DNA of 5,582 nt from contig NZ_MUYT01000021.1 of NCBI RefSeq assembly GCF_002014765.1, forward strand, positions 1-5,582. Reading direction: 5' to 3'. The translations under genes and the position numbers were made by a program. Numbering within the stretch: position 1 is the first letter of the stretch; each line of letters starts with the position of its first letter. This document shows, piece after piece, positions 1 to 5,582 of the stretch. Source of the stretch: Lwoffella lincolnii (GTDB lineage Bacteria > Pseudomonadota > Gammaproteobacteria > Pseudomonadales > Moraxellaceae). Below the pieces are notes generated by a model, which saw only the letters and a list, made by a program, of their open reading frames with translations, was not told the DNA's origin and did no database searches.

Positions 1-34
1 AAGCAAACAAGTCTAGTGGACGACACAGACGCAA

Positions 35-46
35 CTATATAACAAC
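35..46 (+). promoter_or_regulatory. boxA-like antitermination element in the 16S leader
   Basis: CTATATAACAAC matches the rRNA boxA core CTCTTTAACAA at 9 of 11 positions and closely resembles the better-matched element at 2177-2188 in front of 23S. In known rRNA operons, boxA RNA binds NusB-NusE (ribosomal protein S10) and keeps RNA polymerase from terminating early in untranslated RNA. It sits directly before the 16S processing stem, where such an element is expected. I found no strong boxB hairpin just upstream. The call rests on motif and position only. Confidence 0.5.
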
Positions 47-47
47 G

Positions 48-78
48 AACCAAGAAACAACTTGTGTGGATTTTTACT
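48..78 (+). repeat. Left arm of the pre-16S processing stem (RNase III)
   Basis: This 31-base arm is complementary to 1779-1810 on the far side of 16S, with a single unpaired A in the right arm and one G-U pair. Together they form a near-perfect long-range stem that loops out the entire 16S. In Gammaproteobacteria such stems are cut by RNase III to release pre-16S, which is then trimmed by other RNases. Confidence 0.9.
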
Positions 79-122
79 GACAAAAAAATGGCTTTTAAAG
101 AAACAGTCTTAAGCAAAGCTGA

Positions 123-140
123 CTTAAGCAAAAGCTTAAG
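123..140 (+). repeat. Small perfect hairpin in the 16S leader
   Basis: The arms CTTAAGC (123-129) and GCTTAAG (134-140) are perfectly complementary around an AAAA loop. No run of T follows, so it is not an intrinsic terminator. It may be a folding element of the leader; no specific function can be assigned. Confidence 0.5.
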
Positions 141-234
141 GCAAAACAAACAAATCATTCGAATCAGTAAATAACCAAGTTAATTCATATAAATGAACAA
201 ACGAAGCGAATTTGCTAGTAAGAATGAGTCGATT

Positions 235-1762
<1,528 letters not shown>

Positions 1763-1778
1763 ACGAAGCATTTAGGTA

Positions 1779-1810
1779 AGTAAAAATCCACAACAAGTTG
1801 TTTTTTGGTT
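1779..1810 (+). repeat. Right arm of the pre-16S processing stem (RNase III)
   Basis: This 32-base segment starts 16 bases after mature 16S and pairs with 48-78 in the leader (one bulged A, one G-U pair). The long complementary arms show that leader and spacer belong to the same functional operon. Confidence 0.9.
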
Positions 1811-1856
1811 AAAAGACTAAGTTAAAAAAAGAGCACAAGCACTTTTTAAGTTCAGA

Positions 1857-1884
1857 CCAAAAATCCTATTTAAAGGATTTTTGG
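1857..1884 (+). repeat. Perfect 10-bp hairpin in the 16S-tRNA spacer
   Basis: The arms CCAAAAATCC (1857-1866) and GGATTTTTGG (1875-1884) are perfectly complementary around an 8-base AT loop. It is not followed by a T run, so a terminator role is unlikely. It lies in the 163-base spacer between 16S and tRNA-Ile, which holds no gene. Confidence 0.6.
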
Positions 1885-1887
1885 CTC

Positions 1888-1922
1888 AAGCCTAAAATTG
1901 CGATGCAATTTTTTAACGGCTT
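1888..1922 (+). repeat. Hairpin immediately upstream of tRNA-Ile
   Basis: The inner arms AAAATTGC (1894-1901) and GCAATTTT (1905-1912) close a three-base loop. Outside them, AAGCC (1888-1892) pairs with GGCTT (1918-1922). The inner stem followed by Ts superficially resembles a weak terminator, but it is AT-rich and lies inside an rRNA operon before two tRNA genes. A spacer structure that sets apart the tRNA 5' end for processing is more likely. Confidence 0.5.
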
Positions 1923-1925
1923 TCG

Positions 1926-2002
1926 GGGTCTATAGCTCAGCTGGTTAGAGCACCGTGTTGATAACGCGGGGGTCATAAGTTCAAATCTTATTAGACCCAC
2001 CA
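1926..2002 (+). tRNA. ileT: tRNA-Ile (GAT anticodon)
   Basis: A 77-nt cloverleaf with CCA encoded. The acceptor stem is GGGTCTA (1926-1932) with TAGACCC (1992-1998), discriminator A1999 and CCA at 2000-2002. The anticodon stem CCGTG/CGCGG (1953-1957 with 1965-1969) contains one T-G pair and closes the loop TTGATAA with anticodon GAT at 1960-1962. The T-arm is ATAAG/CTTAT around TTCAAAT. It decodes isoleucine codons ATC and ATT. The 16S-Ile-Ala-23S arrangement is standard in many bacterial rRNA operons. The tRNA is released from the precursor by RNase P and 3' processing. The gene symbol follows E. coli naming. Confidence 0.97.
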
Positions 2003-2007
2003 TTTAT

Positions 2008-2083
2008 GGGGCCATAGCTCAGTTGGTAGAGCGCCTGCCTTGCACGCAGGAGGTCAGGAGTTCGACTCTCCTTGGCTCCACCA
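2008..2083 (+). tRNA. alaT: tRNA-Ala (TGC anticodon)
   Basis: A 76-nt cloverleaf with CCA encoded, starting only five bases after tRNA-Ile. The acceptor stem is GGGGCCA (2008-2014) with TGGCTCC (2073-2079; one G-T pair), discriminator A2080 and CCA at 2081-2083. The anticodon stem CCTGC/GCAGG closes the loop CTTGCAC, with anticodon TGC at 2041-2043. The sequence is close to E. coli tRNA-Ala(UGC) and contains the T-loop TTCGACT. It decodes GCN alanine codons, mainly GCA and GCG. The gene symbol follows E. coli naming. Confidence 0.98.
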
Positions 2084-2100
2084 GGCAAGCGAACAAAAAC

Positions 2101-2145
2101 AAAGCATACATAAGCAATTTAAATAAGATTTCTTATTTATGCTTT
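2101..2145 (+). repeat. AT-rich hairpin downstream of tRNA-Ala with alternative pairings
   Basis: TAAATAAGA (2120-2128) is complementary to TCTTATTTA (2131-2139). Outside it, AAGCA (2112-2116) can pair with TGCTT (2140-2144), or AAAGCATA (2101-2108) can pair with TATGCTTT (2138-2145). The closing loop is tight, so the innermost pairs would open. It follows tRNA-Ala by 17 bases, may take part in 3' processing, and lacks a convincing U tract for termination. Confidence 0.45.
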
Positions 2146-2151
2146 TACAAA

Positions 2152-2170
2152 ATAAACTGATGAAGTTTAT
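2152..2170 (+). promoter_or_regulatory. boxB-like hairpin preceding spacer boxA
   Basis: The arms ATAAACT (2152-2158) and AGTTTAT (2164-2170) are perfectly complementary around the five-base loop GATGA. It lies just before the boxA-like element at 2177-2188, the usual boxB-boxA order of rRNA antitermination sites. The boxB name is inferred from position and shape. Confidence 0.4.
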
Positions 2171-2176
2171 CACATA

Positions 2177-2188
2177 CTATTTAACAAC
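2177..2188 (+). promoter_or_regulatory. boxA antitermination element in the tRNA-23S spacer
   Basis: CTATTTAACAAC matches the rRNA boxA core CTCTTTAACAA at 10 of 11 positions. E. coli and related bacteria carry a second boxA in the spacer before 23S, where NusB-S10 binding renews antitermination for the long 23S segment. The near copy at 35-46 in the leader supports the call. Confidence 0.65.
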
Positions 2189-2203
2189 ATAGAAATGAGT
2201 CTG

Positions 2204-2236
2204 GGTTAATAAATTAACCAACGTAATTTATTAACC
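2204..2236 (+). repeat. Perfect 13-bp spacer hairpin
   Basis: GGTTAATAAATTA (2204-2216) and TAATTTATTAACC (2224-2236) are exact inverted repeats around a seven-base loop. It is AT-rich, has no U tail, and stands two bases before a second perfect hairpin. The pair probably forms a rigid structure between boxA and the 23S processing stalk. No specific role is recognised. Confidence 0.6.
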
Positions 2237-2238
2237 AT

Positions 2239-2263
2239 GGTGATTGTACCCAATACAATCACC
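2239..2263 (+). repeat. Perfect 10-bp spacer hairpin
   Basis: GGTGATTGTA (2239-2248) and TACAATCACC (2254-2263) are exact inverted repeats around the loop CCCAA. It lies 18 bases before the left arm of the 23S stalk. It is not followed by Ts, so it is not a terminator. Confidence 0.6.
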
Positions 2264-2280
2264 TAAAGTAAAGAGAACTG

Positions 2281-2346
2281 AATCAAGCGTAAACACAGGT
2301 AAAATCGTTACTACAATTACCCAAACAAGACTAATTAGGATTGTAT
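2281..2346 (+). repeat. Left arm of the pre-23S processing stalk (RNase III)
   Basis: Segments of this arm pair with the sequence after 23S. AATCAA (2281-2286) pairs with 5574-5579, CACAGGTAAAATC (2294-2306) pairs perfectly with 5550-5562, and CTAATTAGG (2331-2339) pairs with 5515-5523 with one wobble. The pairing then runs into helix 1 of 23S (2347-2353 with 5501-5507). In related bacteria this stalk is cut by RNase III to release pre-23S. Confidence 0.85.
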
Positions 2347-2863
2347 GGTCAAGTAATGAAGTGCACATGGTGGATGCCTTGGCAGTCAGAGGCGAAGAAA
2401 GACGTGACAGCCTGCGATAAGCGTCGGTGAGGTGGCAATATCCTGTGACCCGGCGATTTCTGAATGGGGAAACCCAACCAACACAAGTTGGTTATTACAC
2501 AGTTTACTGTGTAAGGCAAACCGGGAGAAGTGAAACATCTCAGTACCCCGAGGAAAAGACATCAAAAGAGATTCCCCAAGTAGCGGCGAGCGAACGGGGA
2601 GGAGCCGATCAATTTTACAGTAGCAAAATGGCATGGGAAAGCCAACCATAGTAGGTGATAGTCCTGTATGCGAAACTGTTTAAGCGACATATCAAGTAGG
2701 GCGGAACACGAGAAATTCTGTCTGAAGATGGGGGGACCATCCTCCAAGGCTAAATACTCCTGACTGACCGATAGTGAACCAGTACCGTGAGGGAAAGGCG
2801 AAAAGAACCCCTGTTAGGGGAGTGAAATAGAACCTGAAACCGTGTGCATACAAGCAGTCGGAG

Positions 2864-2885
2864 CCCGACCACTTAATCGTTTTGA
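2864..2885 (+). repeat. IVS terminal inverted repeat, left arm (predicted RNase III stem)
   Basis: CCCGACCACTTAATCGTT (2864-2881) is the exact reverse complement of 3158-3175. Four more pairs, including one T-G wobble, extend it to 2885. The pairing ends two bases into the Shine-Dalgarno sequence of the internal gene. A stem of this length is a good RNase III substrate. Confidence 0.9.
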
Positions 2886-2887
2886 GG
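2884..2887 (+). promoter_or_regulatory. Ribosome binding site of the IVS gene, half buried in the stem
   Basis: GAGG stands six bases before ATG 2894 and matches the anti-Shine-Dalgarno CCTCC of the 16S in this window. Its first two bases (2884 and 2885) can pair with 3154-3155 at the inner end of the IVS stem, so access may depend on whether the stem is intact or cut. The site favours ATG 2894 over the in-frame TTG at 2882, which would lie inside the stem and has no SD of its own. Confidence 0.7.
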
Positions 2888-2893
2888 ATAACA

Positions 2894-3166
2894 ATGAATT
2901 TTTACTACGTCTATGTCATACAAAACATGGATAATCATGATGAGTTTTATGTTGGTTTTACCACCAATTTAAAACAAAGAATTGATGACCATAATAATGG
3001 CACAACTTACTCAACCAGAGCAAGAACATGGCGTATTGTTTATTGTGAAGCCTACATTAACGAACAAGTGGCAAGAAAGCGAGAGCGAACCATAAAAAAT
3101 AATGGTCGTATGAGAACTTTCTTGATGAATCGTATCAAATCACAATTTGACAATCAGAACGATTAA
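2894..3166 (+). CDS. Small GIY-YIG family endonuclease encoded inside the 23S rRNA insertion
   Basis: The 90-residue protein is essentially one GIY-YIG nuclease domain, of the compact stand-alone type often annotated as UvrC-like or YhbQ-like. Motifs in order are YYVYVI (4-9, the GIY strand), FYVGFT (18-23, the YIG strand), LKQRIDDHNNG (26-36) with Arg29 and His33, IVYCEAY (48-54), and a helix ARKRERTIK (60-68) whose Glu64 is the expected metal ligand. Thus Tyr5, Tyr19, Arg29, His33 and Glu64 are all present and the enzyme looks intact. Members hydrolyse phosphodiester bonds in DNA using one divalent metal; the substrate here is unknown. No separate DNA-binding domain is present, so it is smaller than phage-type GIY-YIG homing enzymes. 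The start ATG is supported by GAGG six bases upstream; a TTG four codons earlier is less likely. The stop TAA (3164-3166) and last codons lie in the right arm of the IVS stem. By hand count the gene is about 33% G+C, well below the surrounding rRNA. It has no promoter of its own that I can see and is probably translated from the rRNA precursor or the excised IVS. The family call is firm; the role as a mobility enzyme is inference. Confidence 0.9.
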   Translation: MNFYYVYVIQNMDNHDEFYVGFTTNLKQRIDDHNNGTTYSTRARTWRIVYCEAYINEQVARKRERTIKNNGRMRTFLMNRIKSQFDNQND

Positions 3167-3175
3167 GTGGTCGGG
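3154..3175 (+). repeat. IVS terminal inverted repeat, right arm overlapping the gene's 3' end
   Basis: AACGATTAAGTGGTCGGG (3158-3175) is the exact reverse complement of 2864-2881, and TCAG before it extends the pairing with one wobble. It includes the last codons and TAA stop of the nuclease gene, so the same bases serve as coding sequence and as RNA stem. Confidence 0.9.
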
Positions 3176-3595
3176 TGACGGCGTACCTTTTGTATAATGG
3201 GTCAGCGACTTATATTCTGTAGCAAGGTTAACCGAATAGGGGAGCCGTAGGGAAACCGAGTCTTAAAAGGGCGAATGAGTTGCAGGGTATAGACCCGAAA
3301 CCGAGTGATCTATCCATGAGCAGGTTGAAAGTGCCGTAACAGGCATCGGAGGACCGAACCCACTGTCGTTGAAAAGCCAGGGGATGACTTGTGGATAGGG
3401 GTGAAAGGCTAATCAAACTCGGTGATAGCTGGTTCTCCCCGAAAGCTATTTAGGTAGCGCCTCGGACGAACACCATTGGGGGTAGAGCACTGTTTCGGCT
3501 AGGGGGTCACACCGACTTACCAAACCGAGGCAAACTGACGAATACCGATGAGTGATATCCGGGAGACACACGGCGGGTGCTAACGTCCGTCGTGG

Positions 3596-3626
<31 letters not shown>

Positions 3627-3676
3627 CCCCAAATTCCTAGTTAAGTGGGAAACGAGGTGGGAAGGCACAGACAGCT

Positions 3677-3728
<52 letters not shown>

Positions 3729-4519
3729 AGTCGAGTCGGCCTGCGCGGAAGATGTAACGGGGCTCAAACTAGGAGCCGAAGCTGCGGATTTAATTGTTTC
3801 AATTAAGTGGTAGGGGAGCGTTGTGTAAGCCTGAGAAGGTGCACTGTAAGGTGTGCTGGAGGTATCACAAGAGCGAATGCTGACGTGAGTAACGACAAAA
3901 CGGGTGAAAAGCCCGTTCGCCGGAAGACCAAGGGTTCCAGTCCAACGTTAATCGGGGCTGGGTGAGTCGACCCCTAAGGCGAGGCCGAAAGGCGTAGTCG
4001 ATGGGAAATCGGTTAATATTCCGATACTTGTTTATGATGTGATGGAGGGACGGAGAAGGTTATGCCAGCCTGGCGATGGTAGTCCAGGTGGAAGGATGTA
4101 GGTAGGTTTGGTAGGCAAATCCGCCAAACTAATACTGAGATCTGATAGCAAGCGGTACATGTACCGTGAAGTGGCAAATACCCTGCTTCCAGGAAAAGCT
4201 TCTAAACGATGGTCATAAACGAATCGTACCCGAAACCGACACAGGTGGTCAGGTAGAGAATACCAAGGCGCTTGAGAGAACTCTGCTGAAGGAACTAGGC
4301 AAAATGGTACCGTAACTTCGGGAGAAGGTACGCTGCCGATGGTGATAAGACTTGCTCTTTGAGCTGTTGGCAGTCGCAGATACCAGGTGGCTGCAACTGT
4401 TTATTAAAAACACAGCACTCTGCAAACACGAAAGTGGACGTATAGGGTGTGATGCCTGCCCGGTGCTGGAAGGTTAAATGATGGGGTTAGCGTAAGCGAA
4501 GCTCTTGATTGAAGCCCCA

Positions 4520-4601
<82 letters not shown>

Positions 4602-5005
4602 TGATGGCCACGCTGTCTCCAGCAGAGACTCAGTGAAATCGAAATCGCAGTGAAGATGCTGTGTACCCGCGGCTAGACGGAAAGACCCCGTGAACCTTTA
4701 CTACAGCTTTACATTGAACTTTGACCTGACTTGTGCAGGATAGGTGGGAGGCTATGAAGCAGATACGCCAGTATTTGTGGAGTCAACCTTGAAATACCAC
4801 CCTGGTCATGTTGGGGTTCTAACTTAGATATTCACAATATCGAGGACAATGTATGGTGGGTAGTTTGACTGGGGCGGTCTCCTCCTAAAGAGTAACGGAG
4901 GAGTACGAAGGTGCGCTCAGAACGGTCGGAAATCGTTCAAAGAGTATAAAGGCAAAAGCGCGCTTAACTGCGAGACCCACAAGTCGAGCAGGTACGAAAG
5001 TAGGT

Positions 5006-5081
<76 letters not shown>

Positions 5082-5137
5082 ACCGCCCAAGAGTTCATAT
5101 CGACGGCGGTGTTTGGCACCTCGATGTCGGCTCATCT

Positions 5138-5188
<51 letters not shown>

Positions 5189-5355
5189 AGGTACGCGAGC
5201 TGGGTTTAGAACGTCGTGAGACAGTTCGGTCCCTATCTACCGTGGGCGTTGGAAATTTGAGAGGATCTGCTCCTAGTACGAGAGGACCAGAGTGGACGAA
5301 CCTCTGGTGTTTCGGTTGTCACGCCAGTGGCATTGCCGAGTAGCTATGTTCGGAT

Positions 5356-5392
<37 letters not shown>

Positions 5393-5508
5393 CTCAAGAT
5401 GAGATTTCCCTAAAGAGCCGTTGTAGACGACGACGTTGATAGGTTGGGTGTGGAAGTGTAGTGATACATGTAGCTAACCAATACTAATTGCTCGTTTGGC
5501 TTGACCAT

Positions 5509-5579
5509 ACAATGCCTAATTGGTTTTATAGGGTAATGTGGTTGATGTTGATTTTACCTGTGGTTTTATGGCTTTGATT
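5509..5579 (+). repeat. Right arm of the pre-23S processing stalk and start of the 23S-5S spacer
   Basis: The bases after mature 23S pair with 2281-2346: CCTAATTGG (5515-5523), GATTTTACCTGTG (5550-5562) and TTGATT (5574-5579) find their complements in order on the left side, with unpaired stretches between. It continues helix 1 outward. No 5S rRNA sequence or terminator is reached before the window ends at 5582. Confidence 0.85.
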
Positions 5580-5582
5580 TGT

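Larger units (their letters stand above)
1..234 (+). other. rRNA operon transcribed leader (pre-16S), no protein gene
   Basis: This A-rich stretch precedes mature 16S. It holds a boxA-like element (35-46), the left arm of the 16S processing stem (48-78) and a small palindromic hairpin (123-140). The sequence cttaagcaaa occurs twice, at 108-117 and 123-132. I see no convincing coding region and no -35/-10 pair that I would defend, so the operon promoters probably lie to the left of the window. Position 1 already appears to be inside the transcribed leader, because the processing stem and boxA must be transcribed to work. Confidence 0.8.
2864..3175 (+). mobile_element. 23S rRNA intervening sequence (IVS) in helix 25 carrying a GIY-YIG nuclease gene
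   Basis: The flanks AAGCAGTCGGAGC and GTGACGGCGTACC correspond to the two sides of helix 25 in other gammaproteobacterial 23S rRNAs, which are normally joined by a short hairpin. Here they are separated by a stem whose 18-base arms are perfectly complementary (2864-2881 with 3158-3175), extended to 22 bp with one wobble (to 2885 and 3154). Almost everything between the arms is one reading frame. A long terminal stem at helix 25 is the hallmark of IVSs known from Salmonella, Yersinia, Haemophilus and others, which RNase III removes without rejoining the rRNA. The frame leaves no space for a group I or II intron core. The exact junctions are uncertain because the basal stem may partly be native helix 25. 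The mobile-element label is inferred from the sporadic occurrence of IVSs and the nuclease cargo. Confidence 0.85.

Noticed and set aside
35..41. -10 promoter box (CTATATA) in the leader
   Set aside because: There is no suitable -35 element at the right distance, and the stretch fits boxA better. It also lies immediately before the 16S processing stem.
1894..1914. Intrinsic terminator before tRNA-Ile
   Set aside because: The stem is AT-rich with only two G-C pairs at the loop, and tRNA-Ile, tRNA-Ala and 23S of the same operon follow. Termination here would silence them.
2386..2747. Open frames on both strands in the first 400 bases of 23S
   Set aside because: They overlap one another on opposite strands within conserved 23S domain I sequence, with no plausible protein motif.
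2894..3166. S23-type four-helix-bundle IVS protein
   Set aside because: The protein has the YVY and YVG strands, Arg29, His33 and Glu64 of GIY-YIG nucleases, and is not an all-helical S23 protein.
2864..3175. Group I or group II self-splicing intron
   Set aside because: The insertion has about 40 bases outside the gene, nearly all in the terminal stem, so no ribozyme core fits. Helix 25 is also a typical IVS site, not one of the usual conserved-core intron sites of 23S.
3228..3416. Minus-strand open frame of 62 codons in 23S
   Set aside because: It is antisense to conserved 23S sequence just after the insertion and is not part of the element.
4678..4686. Possible macrolide resistance mutation in 23S
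   Set aside because: The bases equivalent to E. coli A2058 and A2059 (4681 and 4682) are wild type.

Overview
The window is one nearly complete bacterial ribosomal RNA operon, all on the + strand: 16S rRNA leader, 16S rRNA (235-1762), tRNA-Ile(GAT), tRNA-Ala(TGC), 23S rRNA (2347-5508) and the first 74 bases after 23S. The 5S gene is expected just beyond the right edge and is not in the window. From memory of rRNA sequences, the 16S looks gammaproteobacterial, family Moraxellaceae, most like Moraxella (close to but distinct from Psychrobacter and Acinetobacter). The 16S-Ile-Ala-23S order agrees, but no alignment was run and the species is left open.

Layout: 1-234 is the transcribed leader, with a boxA-like element and the left arm of the 16S processing stem. 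The right arm follows 16S at 1779-1810. The 16S-tRNA spacer holds two hairpins. The tRNA-23S spacer holds several hairpins, a well-matched boxA and the left arm of a long 23S processing stalk; its right arm is at 5509-5579, so the 23S gene is complete.

The unusual part is an insertion of about 300 bases in the 5' part of 23S rRNA, in the variable tip of helix 25. It is bounded by an 18-bp perfect inverted repeat (2864-2881 with 3158-3175; 22 bp counting one wobble pair) and carries a 90-residue open reading frame (2894-3166) in the rRNA sense. The encoded protein is a compact GIY-YIG nuclease domain with the expected catalytic residues present. Helix 25 is a classic site for 23S intervening sequences (IVSs), which are cut out by RNase III and not spliced, leaving a fragmented but working 23S rRNA. 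The best-known IVS protein is the S23 four-helix-bundle family, so an intact GIY-YIG nuclease here is notable. The reading frame fills almost the whole insertion, leaving no room for a self-splicing intron core. Its Shine-Dalgarno sequence lies half inside the stem and its stop codon lies inside the right arm, so expression and rRNA processing may be coupled.

Every other long reading frame in the window is a chance frame inside highly conserved rRNA and is not annotated.
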